Shown here: positions 1 through 8,270 of the stretch, in pieces
Numbering within the stretch: the first letter of the stretch is position 1
Layout: every line of letters starts with the position of its first letter
Source: Acidobacteriota bacterium
GTDB lineage: Bacteria; Acidobacteriota; Thermoanaerobaculia; Gp7-AA8
Assembly: GCA_016184115.1 (NCBI GenBank)
Contig: JACPDH010000117.1
Coordinates: 1 to 38,585 of the forward strand
Direction of reading: 5' to 3'
DNA length: 38,585 nucleotides
Program-made: the position numbers and the translations under genes
Notes under the pieces: model-generated
Told to the model about the DNA's origin: nothing
Seen by the model: the letters and a program-made list of their open reading frames with translations, nothing else
Database searches by the model: none

Positions 1-3000
1 AAGTGGGTTCCCGTCGCCGGAAGAGGCAAACGAGCGTCGGAGTCTCATCATGCTTTGCGCCTGGCGCTCGAGCTCGGCCCTGCGATCGCGGTCATCGAAC
101 GACGCCCAGAAGAGCGCCGCAGCAGCGCGGGCGGCCGGTGTGTAGCGGAGCAGTCCGCCGGTTTGCAGCATCGCGACGAGTGCGGTGAGAATCCGCGTCG
201 CATCGTCGTCGTGGACTCCGCGCTCATACCCCTCGTCATAGCGCGAGACCGAGTAGTCGCGCACGAGGCTCAGGAGCTCATCGTGCCCGAGCGCCGCGGT
301 CGCGAGGTGCTCGAAGCTCAGGCCGTTCTCGCCCCGTTCCGCGGCGTCGAGAATCGACGCGGCCAGGAACTCGCCTCGGTAGACGCCGGCCGACTCCGAG
401 ACGTGAGTCTCGGTCCAGAGCTCGCGCGCTTCGTCGAGCTCACGACTCTCGATCGTCTGGAAGAAGCTCGTTCCGGTCAGGTGCAGGACCATGCGTCCAT
501 CGCGCGGAAGCATCGTGAGCTCGAGCTTCTGCGTGTTGACGCTGAAGCGATGCTCGCCCAGGCGGATGATCGACGCTCCCACTTCGAAGATGTCGGCGCG
601 ATCGCGCAGCGAGCGTGCGGCGTCGGACTTCGCCGCCTTCCTCCGCCCGTCGATCTCGTCGGCCCGAACGACGTCGCCGAGATCCCGAAGCCTCCGGGAT
701 GTGTCGTGCAGCTTCTCGACCATCGGGTCGGAGGCGAAGAACGCGTTCAGCGCGTCGCTTCCGACGAACGATTCCGAGCGCCTTACGATGCCGTCGAGGA
801 TGCGGTTCGCCGCCGTCATCAGTTGATCCGCGCGACGCTGTCGCTCGTCGAGGAGCGACTGCCTTCGCGCGCTGAACGCTTCGAAGATCTCCTCGCGCTT
901 CGTCGTCAGGCGATCGAGGTAATCCTCGAGCTCTCCGAATCTCGTCTCGAGGTTCTCGAGGAGGAGCAGCAGCTTCGAGAGCTCAGTGTCGCACGACTCC
1001 GGGCTTGCGGCGCGCGCGAGCGCGTTCGTCATGTTCTGCTCGAGCAGGTTGAACTGGACGCCGAACTCGGCAGCGCCTTCCTTCGCGAACAGCTCCTTGC
1101 GCCGCGCGGCGAGCATCGCGCGAATGCGATTGAGCCCGCCCATGAGCGACGAGATGCGATCGAGCAGTCCGATTCGCACCGTGGCGTCGTCGATTGCGAT
1201 CGTGTCGAGAACCTCGATCAGCATGTTGAGCGAGCCGGCAACGGTCTCGACCTGGACGATTCCGGCGTCGGCGGCCGTGACCTTGTCGATCGTCGAGATG
1301 CGCGCCTCGATCTCTTCGGAGCTCCGCCGGTATGGAGCGAGCGACTCCTCCTGCAGGAGGTATCCGAGCGTCTGGCGGCTCACGTCATCGAACGATGTGA
1401 CGACGCGCGCCTCCAGCTCGTCGAGCCGTGCGCGATCGACGTACCGCAGTTCGCGAAGCGAGATGATCTGCCCTCGCTTCGCGCGCAACGCCGCGAGCGC
1501 GCCGACGTAGTCTTCGATCGATCTCCAGCTCTCGGGACGTGCTCCCCGGATGATGTCGTCGATCGCCGCCGCGATCGCGGCGACCGAGGAGGACGCCTGC
1601 GCCTCGAGCGCTTCGACCTTCTCGAACTCGTCGATCACCTGCTCGGCCGTCACCTGGATCTCGCGGATCGTTCCAAGGAGCCCGATCTCGGCGTGACCGA
1701 GCCAGTAGTACGAATCGGCCATCCTCGTGCATGAGGCGATGAGGTCTTCGTAGATCTCACGCCGCGGATCCTGGTCGGAGATCATCCGGCAGATGCCCAA
1801 CGCATCGGAGATACCTCTGACGAGGTCGGCGTTGCCCACCTTCTCGAGGTAGGTGCCCGTCGGTTTGCGGGTCGCGACGTGCGTCGCGCTCTCGAACGGC
1901 GTCTTCCAGAGCTGCACCGGATGAACCCGCGCCGGTTCTCCCGACGTGGCGGAGAAGATGATCATCTTGCCGTCTTCGAACAGGCTGAAGCCGTGACAGG
2001 AGAGGAGGTTCACGACCTCTTTGCGAATCATGTTGTACGGGAGCAGCAGCCACTGCCCGTCGCTCCGGCGGTAGAAGACGTAGAGGACGTCCTCTCCGTT
2101 AGGCGAGCGGATCGCCCGGATGAACTGCATCCCTTCGACGCTCTGGTCGAACGACTTCGTCTCGCCACCCCGCAGGTAGTAGCCGCCGGGAAAGATGATT
2201 CCGTGATCCTCGGGGAGTTGGACGCACGCGTGTCCGATCTCGTCGATTCGCCGCACTTTCTTCGTCCGCGTATTGAACACGAAGAACCTTTGCAGCTCCT
2301 CGCGATACGGGACGACGCGGAGGAGGATGAGCGCGCCTAACTTCGCGTACGAAATTGCGGCGTCGTCGAGCGACTGGTCGGCCTCGTCGACCGGCTCACG
2401 GTAGATGCCGAGACCGTCCGCGGTGTTGTTTTCGATCTTGATCGTGAGGTCGCCGCCGACGGTGTCGACGAAGAGCTGGTCGAGGATCGAGACGTGTGGA
2501 TGCTCGCCGTGAACGAAGTCTTCGCGGCTCGTCGGCGTCCACTCGAAATCGAATTGCGGAGGGTAGACCGCGTCGCGCTCACCGCGATTGTCGATGTAGC
2601 GAACGCTGCCGTCGACGCCGGCTTCCCAGCGGAAGACTTTGACGTCGTTCAGGCTCTCGCCGACTTTGAACACCGCGAGGAGTCGCGACTCGACGAGCCG
2701 CAACTGCAGCAGCGACGTGTTCTTGTAGTACTGGAACAGCTCGCGGAAGTCGCGAACGAATGCCGGATCGTCGAGGAAGTAACCGGGATCGCCGGGTGAG
2801 AGCTGCGGGAACTCGAAGCCGAGATCGGTCTCGACGCAGCGGTGCAGGCTGAATGCATCGGCGACGGAGATCTCGCGGCGGAGGCCGATGAAGACGTTGT
2901 AGCCGAAGAGAAAGAGCTCGCCGATGCCGGCGATGTCGCGCGGCACGCAATTATTCTCGGTGCGGATCCGCTCGCTTCCGAGGACTGCCATTTCGCCGCC

Positions 3001-3150
3001 GCCGAAGATTTCGAGACGTCGTTGGTTGAGCGCGTTCGTCGCGCCGGCGAGCGACGCGGAGTGCTCGATCAACCGGTCACGAACGATCTCGAACGTGCCT
3101 CGATCGAGTTGTTCGGTGCGAGTCTCACCCTGTCGTGGTTCTGTGGTCAT
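1..3150 (-). CDS. DNA repair ATPase, DUF3686 family (partial, 3' end outside window)
   Basis: The reading frame is open for 1050 codons from ATG at 3150 to the window edge, so the C-terminus is missing. The first ~450 residues match what I know of DUF3686 (Pfam PF12458), the N-terminal region of very large bacterial proteins annotated as DNA repair ATPases. It is rich in beta-strand-like segments with repeated phrases such as NGEDVLYVFYRRSDGQW. The middle (~500-800) is long, charged and coiled-coil-like. The AAA ATPase domain that normally follows is not in the part I can see, so no Walker motif can be checked. It lies 64 bp after a flotillin and in line with a YqiJ-like gene, the usual partners of this family. 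A CGGAG motif precedes the ATG. The cellular role is unproven in the family; a membrane-associated stress role is inference from the neighbours. Confidence 0.82.
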   Translation of the reverse strand, partial: MTTEPRQGETRTEQLDRGTFEIVRDRLIEHSASLAGATNALNQRRLEIFGGGEMAVLGSERIRTENNCVPRDIAGIGELFLFGYNVFIGLRREISVADAFSLHRCVETDLGFEFPQLSPGDPGYFLDDPAFVRDFRELFQYYKNTSLLQLRLVESRLLAVFKVGESLNDVKVFRWEAGVDGSVRYIDNRGERDAVYPPQFDFEWTPTSREDFVHGEHPHVSILDQLFVDTVGGDLTIKIENNTADGLGIYREPVDEADQSLDDAAISYAKLGALILLRVVPYREELQRFFVFNTRTKKVRRIDEIGHACVQLPEDHGIIFPGGYYLRGGETKSFDQSVEGMQFIRAIRSPNGEDVLYVFYRRSDGQWLLLPYNMIRKEVVNLLSCHGFSLFEDGKMIIFSATSGEPARVHPVQLWKTPFESATHVATRKPTGTYLEKVGNADLVRGISDALGICRMISDQDPRREIYEDLIASCTRMADSYYWLGHAEIGLLGTIREIQVTAEQVIDEFEKVEALEAQASSSVAAIAAAIDDIIRGARPESWRSIEDYVGALAALRAKRGQIISLRELRYVDRARLDELEARVVTSFDDVSRQTLGYLLQEESLAPYRRSSEEIEARISTIDKVTAADAGIVQVETVAGSLNMLIEVLDTIAIDDATVRIGLLDRISSLMGGLNRIRAMLAARRKELFAKEGAAEFGVQFNLLEQNMTNALARAASPESCDTELSKLLLLLENLETRFGELEDYLDRLTTKREEIFEAFSARRQSLLDERQRRADQLMTAANRILDGIVRRSESFVGSDALNAFFASDPMVEKLHDTSRRLRDLGDVVRADEIDGRRKAAKSDAARSLRDRADIFEVGASIIRLGEHRFSVNTQKLELTMLPRDGRMVLHLTGTSFFQTIESRELDEARELWTETHVSESAGVYRGEFLAASILDAAERGENGLSFEHLATAALGHDELLSLVRDYSVSRYDEGYERGVHDDDATRILTALVAMLQTGGLLRYTPAARAAAALFWASFDDRDRRAELERQAQSMMRLRRSFASSGDGNPL

Positions 3151-3162
3151 GCGCGCTCCGAT

Positions 3163-3194
3163 GGGCACGGCGGCGCCCTCGCGCCACCGTGCCC
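3163..3194 (-). promoter_or_regulatory. Strong intercistronic hairpin between flotillin and ATPase genes
   Basis: GGGCACGG (3163-3170) pairs perfectly with CCGTGCCC (3187-3194). After one C/A mismatch, GGCGC (3172-3176) pairs with GCGCC (3181-3185), leaving a CCTC loop. It sits just upstream of the ribosome binding site of the ATPase gene and has no T-tract. An mRNA processing, stability or partial attenuation element is more likely than a full terminator. Confidence 0.6.
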
Positions 3195-3214
3195 GACGAC
3201 TTCACGAGGCCGTG

Positions 3215-5131
3215 TCAGTCCGCCTTCGATCGGCCCTTCGATCCCTTGTCCTCAGGCTCGAGCAGGTCGCTCAACACTCCGGAAAGCTTCGCCGCTCCGT
3301 CGCCGCGCGTGAAACGCTCGACGAGCGCCGAGAGGTTCGAGCTGCGGCCGATCAGCTCGTCGACCGACTTCCCGATGCCGACCGAGTTTACGATGCGCTC
3401 GAGGAACGCGCCGTCGCCGCCGACGATGTCGATCTTCGCGGCCTTGAGCGCTTCTCCGAGAATCGCTGCCTTCGCCTTCGCGACGCTCTCGTCGACCCGG
3501 ATCGCTTCCGCGCCGAGTAGCCGGTCGAGGTCGAGGCGGAGCCTGAACTCCTCGTGCGCGCGGCTCTTTTCGTCGAGCTTCTTCATTGCGTCGGCTTTCA
3601 TCTCGATGCCGCCGGCCTCGGCGGCAGCCTTTTCACGGAGTACTTTTGCTTCTGCGGCGCCGACCTTTTCGATTGCCGCCGCTTCCGATTCCCTGACACG
3701 AACCTGCGCGAGGCCTAACTTCTCGGTCGCCACGGCATCGGCTTCCTTGACCTTCGCCTCGGCGAGCCCCGGAGCGGCAGCCTCGGCTTCGACGCCTTCG
3801 GCCATGCGAATCTTCGCCCGCGCCTCGCGATCGGCCGATTCGAGTGCGGCCTCCGCTTGCAGGATCCTCTCCTTGCCCAGGAATTTCGCAGCCTGCTCGG
3901 CGGCCTCCGCGGCCTTGATGTCTTTGACGAGTTTCTCCTGTGCCTCGCCCTCGGCGATGATGATCGCGGCGTCCTTCGTGCGCCTGGCTTCTTCGATCGT
4001 GCGCAGCCCCTTGATCTTCTCCTCTTCCTCCGCCACGGTCCTCTCGACCGAGACGCGGTCGCGGATGACTTCCTGAATCGCGCGACGCTCGACCTCCAGA
4101 GCCTTTTCCTTCTCGATCCGCGTCAGCTCGACGGCGCGTTCGCGCCCGACGGCTTCGAGGTCGCGGTCCTTCTTCACGCGCTCGTCCTCGATCGCGATGA
4201 CGCGCGTGCGGTTACGCTGCGCGACCTCGACCTGTCGCTGCTTGTTCTCCTCGGCGATCGAAACTTCTTCAGCCGTCTTGATTCGCGCCATCTCCGAGCG
4301 GAGGAGCTCCTGCGCCTGAATGCTCGCGAGCTCGGCCTGCTCGCGAGCCTGCACGCTCGAGATTTCGCGCTGCTGCTTGGCTTCCGCGTCGGCCTGCTGA
4401 CGCTCGAGCTCGAGGATCGCCTCGGCGGCCTCGACGTCCTGCTTCTTGATCTGCTTCCTCTCCGTGTTCTCGTATTCGTTCGTCCTGACGGCTTCGACCG
4501 CGGTCAGCTCCGTGATCTTGCGGATGCCCTGCGCGTCGAGGATGTTTTTCGGATCGAGGCTCGTGACTGGAGTCTGCTCGAGGTAGTCGATCGCGGCATC
4601 TTCGAGTACATAGCCGTTCAGGTCGCGGCCGATCAGCTCGATGATCGCGTCGCGGAACTCGTTTCGCTTCGTGTAGAGATCGACGAAGTCGAGCTGCTTG
4701 CCGACAGTTTTCAGTCCTTCGGAGAACTTCGCGCTGAAGAGCTCCTCGAGCGTTCCCTGGTCCGAGCCGCGCGCGCAGCCGATCGACTGCGCGACCTTGA
4801 TCACGTCTTCCGACGTCTTGTTCACGCGAACGAAAAACGTGACCTTGATGTCGGCCCGGATGTTGTCGCGGCAGATCAGTCCTTCCTTGCCGCGGCGGTC
4901 GATCTCGATCGTCTTGACCGAAATGTCCATCACTTCGGCCTTGTGGATGATCGGAATGACGACCGAGCCGGTGAACGTGACTTCAGGGTCCTTCCCCATC
5001 TTGTTCACGATCAGAGCCTTACCCTGTTCGACCTTTCGGTAGAACTTCGCGATGGCGACGACGGTTGCGATGACGATCACGACCGCGATGACGACGACGA
5101 TTGCGACGATTCCCGCGAGATTGCCAGACAT
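3215..5131 (-). CDS. Flotillin-family SPFH protein (YqiK-like)
   Basis: A 638-residue protein with a short periplasmic N-terminus, one valine/isoleucine-rich membrane segment (~7-30), an SPFH/band 7 domain (~30-210) and a long Glu/Ala/Arg-rich coiled coil (~220-500). It ends in a helical flotillin-type tail. The plan and length match bacterial flotillins of the YqiK type, which scaffold ordered membrane patches. The start is set by an excellent Shine-Dalgarno run (GGAGGAGG) just upstream. It is gene three of a minus-strand set: XRE regulator, YqiJ-like protein, flotillin, DUF3686 ATPase. The gap from the YqiJ-like stop is 57 bp. Family assignment is firm. The cargo or lipid partner is unknown. 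Confidence 0.92.
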   Translation of the reverse strand: MSGNLAGIVAIVVVIAVVIVIATVVAIAKFYRKVEQGKALIVNKMGKDPEVTFTGSVVIPIIHKAEVMDISVKTIEIDRRGKEGLICRDNIRADIKVTFFVRVNKTSEDVIKVAQSIGCARGSDQGTLEELFSAKFSEGLKTVGKQLDFVDLYTKRNEFRDAIIELIGRDLNGYVLEDAAIDYLEQTPVTSLDPKNILDAQGIRKITELTAVEAVRTNEYENTERKQIKKQDVEAAEAILELERQQADAEAKQQREISSVQAREQAELASIQAQELLRSEMARIKTAEEVSIAEENKQRQVEVAQRNRTRVIAIEDERVKKDRDLEAVGRERAVELTRIEKEKALEVERRAIQEVIRDRVSVERTVAEEEEKIKGLRTIEEARRTKDAAIIIAEGEAQEKLVKDIKAAEAAEQAAKFLGKERILQAEAALESADREARAKIRMAEGVEAEAAAPGLAEAKVKEADAVATEKLGLAQVRVRESEAAAIEKVGAAEAKVLREKAAAEAGGIEMKADAMKKLDEKSRAHEEFRLRLDLDRLLGAEAIRVDESVAKAKAAILGEALKAAKIDIVGGDGAFLERIVNSVGIGKSVDELIGRSSNLSALVERFTRGDGAAKLSGVLSDLLEPEDKGSKGRSKAD

Positions 5132-5136
5132 CTGTT

Positions 5137-5160
5137 TCCTCCTCCGGGTAGCGGACCCGG
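5137..5160 (-). promoter_or_regulatory. Shine-Dalgarno abutting a small hairpin before the flotillin gene
   Basis: CCGGGT (5144-5149) and ACCCGG (5155-5160) form a 6-bp stem around a 5-nt loop. On the minus strand the stem touches the GGAGGAGG ribosome binding site (about 5137-5144). It could tune flotillin translation. The stem is short, so it may be incidental. Confidence 0.35.
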
Positions 5161-5188
5161 TATTCCGGTTGCTGGTTTCGAACCGTTT

Positions 5189-5881
5189 CTAACGATCTGC
5201 GTCGAGCAGCTCCGAGGCGGTAGGTGCGACGCGAAATACACCGTGCTCGGGGTCATAGTCGAATACGATGGCGCGGTCACCGCGCGTTAGGGCGTCGGGC
5301 CGGTCGCAGCGAACCTCCGCGATGAAGCCGGCGCCGCCGTCGTCGATCTCGCCGCGGCCGAAAGTCGCGTCGACCTTGGTCGAAAGGATCGTGCACGAGT
5401 GGCCAACGAGCGAGCTTCGCTGCGGCGCTTTCTCGGTGACGTAGATCTTTCGCAGCGGACGAACGAGCCGTGAGGCGATGAATCCTCCGACGAGGAACGA
5501 ACCCAGCCCGATGCCTGCGGCGAAGATCGTGCCTACGGGACCTGCCGGAAGCAGCGGCGCCGCGAGCTCCATCCCGATCATGCTCAGCATCCACGAAAGC
5601 AGCACGACGGCGCTGCCCCAGATCGTGATCGGAACGCCAGAGATGCCGAGCGCCGCCATGATTCCGGCGACGACGCCGGCACCATCGCCGCTCGCCGTCG
5701 CATCGCCGCCTTCGGTGATCGCGTCGACGTCGTCGAGCGCCTCGAGACCGAGAAAACTATCGAGGAACTCGAGGTCGAACGCGCCGACGATGACCAGTGC
5801 GGCGTAGAGCAGCACGAAGCCAAGCAGTACGGTGAAGATCACCGTCGGGAACGCGAGAGCGGTTTCGATGATCGCATGCAT
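5189..5881 (-). CDS. YqiJ-like inner-membrane protein with C-terminal OB-fold (DUF1449)
   Basis: I chose ATG at 5881 (230 residues): AAGGTGA lies just upstream, and the longer upstream extension is hydrophilic and unlike the family. Three hydrophobic stretches follow, at about residues 10-30, 60-95 and 110-140. A soluble C-terminal part contains LVGHSCTILSTKVDATFGRG and RAIVFDYDPEHGVFRV, consistent with the OB-like beta domain of YqiJ/DUF1449 proteins, which resemble NfeD. YqiJ and NfeD proteins are regular partners of flotillins, and here the gene lies directly upstream of one. It probably anchors or modulates the flotillin patch; that role is inferred from the family. Confidence 0.82.
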   Translation of the reverse strand: MHAIIETALAFPTVIFTVLLGFVLLYAALVIVGAFDLEFLDSFLGLEALDDVDAITEGGDATASGDGAGVVAGIMAALGISGVPITIWGSAVVLLSWMLSMIGMELAAPLLPAGPVGTIFAAGIGLGSFLVGGFIASRLVRPLRKIYVTEKAPQRSSLVGHSCTILSTKVDATFGRGEIDDGGAGFIAEVRCDRPDALTRGDRAIVFDYDPEHGVFRVAPTASELLDADR

Positions 5882-6029
5882 CGTTTCACCTTCGGTCTTT
5901 CGATGGGACGAAGTCCTTATATCAACTGTAGGCACACGCGGTAAGTGCGCATCAGCAGCACGCGCCACGTAACCCCTCGCGGGGACACGTTCGTAGGTCG
6001 GATCCTTGGGCCGTTCCTGCCTTGTCGCT

Positions 6030-6536
6030 TTACGTTTCTCGCTTGCCACGGCGCTTCGAGGTTGTCCTCGTCTTCCTGCCGGTCGCGGCGCGGCCCGACT
6101 CGCCGCCCGGCGCGAGCTTCATCAGCTCGCTGACCAGGATCACGCAGCGCCGCGTGTCCTTCCTGCGTGACAGCACGATCAGCGCCTCCGCCAGTTGCGG
6201 GTCCGACGCGAACTGCTCGGCGCCGGAGACGAGCCATTCGTCGAGTGACGTTTCCCGGCGGCGTCGCTCCCGCGGATCCGCGGGCTCGTAGCCGACCGGG
6301 TCGTCGACGAGGTAGCCCGGGTGGACGCGAAAGAAGTGCGCAAGCCGCTCGCGCGTCTCGTCCGACAAATGACGGCGTGTGCCACTCTCGATCTGAGAGA
6401 GGTACGCCTGCGTGACCGACGTCCCTGTCTCGTCGCGCATCAAGCGGGAGACTTCCGTCTGCGTGATCTCGCGCTTGAAGCCGCGACGCGCCCCCTCGAG
6501 CGATCTGAGGTGCTTAAGTTTGGTTGCCAGGTCCAT
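6030..6536 (-). CDS. XRE-family helix-turn-helix regulator
   Basis: A 168-residue protein with a Cro/CI-type HTH at ~24-70: ITQTEVSRLMRD, then VTQAYLSQIESG as turn and recognition helix, then LAHFFRVHPGYLVDD. A helical C-terminal part (~95-145) follows, then a basic tail. There is no peptidase or sensor motif. It is first in the minus-strand set leading to the YqiJ-like, flotillin and DUF3686 genes, with 148 bp before the next gene, so it is a candidate local regulator. There is no Shine-Dalgarno sequence before ATG at 6536. A consensus-like promoter ends only ~10 nt upstream, so the mRNA may be leaderless or nearly so. The inverted repeat inside that promoter could be its own operator. Confidence 0.85.
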   Translation of the reverse strand: MDLATKLKHLRSLEGARRGFKREITQTEVSRLMRDETGTSVTQAYLSQIESGTRRHLSDETRERLAHFFRVHPGYLVDDPVGYEPADPRERRRRETSLDEWLVSGAEQFASDPQLAEALIVLSRRKDTRRCVILVSELMKLAPGGESGRAATGRKTRTTSKRRGKRET

Positions 6537-6546
6537 AACGGGTAGT

Positions 6547-6574
6547 AATATATAGCATATGGCTATTTTGTCAA
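6547..6574 (-). promoter_or_regulatory. Sigma-70-like promoter of the XRE gene
   Basis: On the minus strand TTGACA (6574-6569) is followed by a 16-nt spacer and TATATT (6552-6547). The ATG is 10 nt further on, so transcription should start within a few nt of the start codon. This AT-rich patch stands out from its GC-rich surroundings. Confidence 0.68.
6552..6566. promoter_or_regulatory. Candidate operator inside the XRE promoter
   Basis: ATAGC (6552-6556) and GCTAT (6562-6566) form an inverted repeat with a 5-nt centre, lying across the spacer and the edge of the -10. This placement suits repression by a dimeric HTH protein, most simply autoregulation by the XRE product. No second copy was seen elsewhere in the window. 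Confidence 0.4.
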
Positions 6575-6946
6575 GGAGAATCGGATTGGTCGGTTTTGGA
6601 CTGACTAACGAAGAGCTCCGCGGGTTCGCGGTGGGGATGCCGCGAGGGAGTGCCGTATACGAAGAGGAAGGCTAGGAGTACGCGTCGAACCACAGTGGTC
6701 ATGCGGCGAGTGGTGGTCGAGTGTCTCTTTTTCGCGAAAGCCTGGCCCGGACCTCATGCTGTGTACGTTCGCGTTTCGGGCAAACGTCAGGGGATGGAAC
6801 TGTGACTGTTGCTTAGGACAAAGCGGGTGGCGCGACTACGGGCCCGCGAATTCTGAACACAGCTGGACGTGCCAAACCGACGACGCGAGTCACGGGATTG
6901 TGGGCGGCGAGTGCGTGCTGAGGTGGGGCACCCTGCCGAAAACAGC
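6575..6946. other. Intergenic stretch, no supported gene
   Basis: About 370 bp between the XRE promoter and the terminator of the next minus-strand gene. Short frames exist on both strands but show no recognisable protein and no ribosome binding site. I see no repeat family member here. Confidence 0.5.
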
Positions 6947-6977
6947 TGCGCCCGAGTCCGTGAGGAGCTCGGGCGCA
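6947..6977 (-). terminator. Rho-independent terminator of the secreted-protein gene
   Basis: TGCGCCCGAG (6947-6956) pairs perfectly with CTCGGGCGCA (6968-6977). TCC/GGA pairing extends the stem inward over a GTGA loop. On the minus strand it lies 18 bp after the stop codon and is followed by GCTGTTTTC, a modest T-tract. Confidence 0.7.
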
Positions 6978-6995
6978 GGGGGGCTTTTGGCGTGT

Positions 6996-7994
6996 CTACT
7001 GGAGGCTGAGGAGCACGAGAATCTCGCCCTGGCCCGACGCAAGAGGCTCGAGCGCCTTGCCGAGAAGCGTTCCGGGGCGATGCATCTCGATGTCGCCGAT
7101 CTTCACCGGCTGCGATTTCATTGCGGTGCCGGTCACGTCGCTCGTCACGAGAAGGTCGCCGATGGCAATGGAACCGTGGCTGGCATCGGCCTTTACACGG
7201 ACGCGGCCGACGGTTGCGATCTGGAACTTGCCTTCTCCTTGCGTCCCGAGCGCAAGGCCGGGCTGGCTCGACACGACACCTGCGACGTGCGAATCATATG
7301 GGCGGGCTGACGAAGTAACTCCGTCAATCGTTTCGGAGTCGATTACCACAACTGTGCCAGGCGCGAGGTCGTCGTCGCTCGCCACCCACTCGGCGACATC
7401 CTGGTACTTTGCGGCGATATTGCCGTCGACCGTTAGGGCACCCGAGAAGTGGCCTGCGCCGTTGACGTCGAGCACATACGCGGGAGCGGTCGTGCCGATT
7501 CCCACGCGCCCGATGTTGGTGATGATCATTCGCTGCGCGTTGGCGGTCATGAATCGGAGCGACGGATTCGGTGCCACGGCGAGCACGTTGGGGCGGACGT
7601 TGAAGAATCCGGCGCCGGCGCCGAACGACGAGCCGCCATAACCGAAGTTGAACGCGGGGCCGTTCACGAGGTCGACGCCCATTCCGGCGAACAGGTCCTG
7701 GTTCGAATTGCCGAAAATGTGAAACTGCCCGCTCGGCGTGTTCGTGCCGAGTCCGACCCATCCCGTTCCGGGATCCGAGTAGAGCGCCGAATCGCCAAGG
7801 GTACCAACGCCGTCGGTCCATCTCGGAACCTTGTTGGTGGTTCCGGTTCCCGCGACTTCGGCGGAGCTCGAGACCTTGGCCGTCGGAAGCGGGTTGATCG
7901 GCGAGCGCTCTTGCGAGCGGGCGCTCAACGCGCAAAGCGAGACCATTACGACTGCCAGAACTACGAAGCGCACTGCATTTCGACGCTCAAACAT
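6996..7994 (-). CDS. Secreted fibre-like protein of unknown function
   Basis: Translation from ATG at 7994 (GGAGG upstream) gives 332 residues. A clear signal peptide (MFERRNAVRFVVLAVVMVSL) ends near ARSQE. The middle has phage-fibre-like phrases such as NKVPRWTDG, LGDSALYSD, VGLGTNTPSGQFHIFG and VGIGTTAPAYVLDVNG. The C-terminal third is beta-rich and resembles trimeric fibre tips (QDVAEWV, PGTVVVID, ATVGRVRVKAD, SLQ at the end). Proteins of this plan are common as exported products in Acidobacteria-like genomes. I know no assigned function. It is monocistronic, with its own terminator, and sits back to back with the damaged NHL gene. Confidence 0.68.
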   Translation of the reverse strand: MFERRNAVRFVVLAVVMVSLCALSARSQERSPINPLPTAKVSSSAEVAGTGTTNKVPRWTDGVGTLGDSALYSDPGTGWVGLGTNTPSGQFHIFGNSNQDLFAGMGVDLVNGPAFNFGYGGSSFGAGAGFFNVRPNVLAVAPNPSLRFMTANAQRMIITNIGRVGIGTTAPAYVLDVNGAGHFSGALTVDGNIAAKYQDVAEWVASDDDLAPGTVVVIDSETIDGVTSSARPYDSHVAGVVSSQPGLALGTQGEGKFQIATVGRVRVKADASHGSIAIGDLLVTSDVTGTAMKSQPVKIGDIEMHRPGTLLGKALEPLASGQGEILVLLSLQ

Positions 7995-8270
7995 GATGCC
8001 TCCACGCGAATCCCAGGCGCCGATGGTTCCGAGTTCGTACTGCACATCCAGTCGGGCGCTATCAGGGGTCTGGTTAAAGTTTCGCCTTTGATCGAACCGT
8101 CGTCAACCTGAGGTCTGGTAGGGCCTCCGCCCTCGGGTGTTCGGGGTCGTCGCCCTTCAGTCGGGCGTAGAGCTTCTAATCGCACGGTGCGGCTGGAAAT
8201 TCTGGGCGGTCGATCACCGCTCATTGTGACGCGACTCCTCGGAACGATATCGCCCGATCTGTACCGATAG

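Noticed and set aside
55-1734. Long plus-strand open frame of 559 codons
   Set aside because: It is antisense to the DUF3686 ATPase, is Arg/Glu/Leu-rich without any recognisable motif, and has no ribosome binding site. Long antisense frames are expected in GC-rich genes.
3857-5290. Plus-strand open frame of 477 codons
   Set aside because: Antisense to the flotillin gene; Asp/Leu/Arg-rich low-complexity product and no start signals.
6756-7310. Plus-strand frame with several cysteines near its start
   Set aside because: It runs into the antisense of the secreted protein, crosses that gene's terminator and has no family match or ribosome binding site.
8256-8268. 13-bp word GATCTGTACCGAT repeated at 35577-35589 as a possible attachment site
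   Set aside because: A 13-bp match is expected by chance in a window of this size, and no integrase or island boundary accompanies it.
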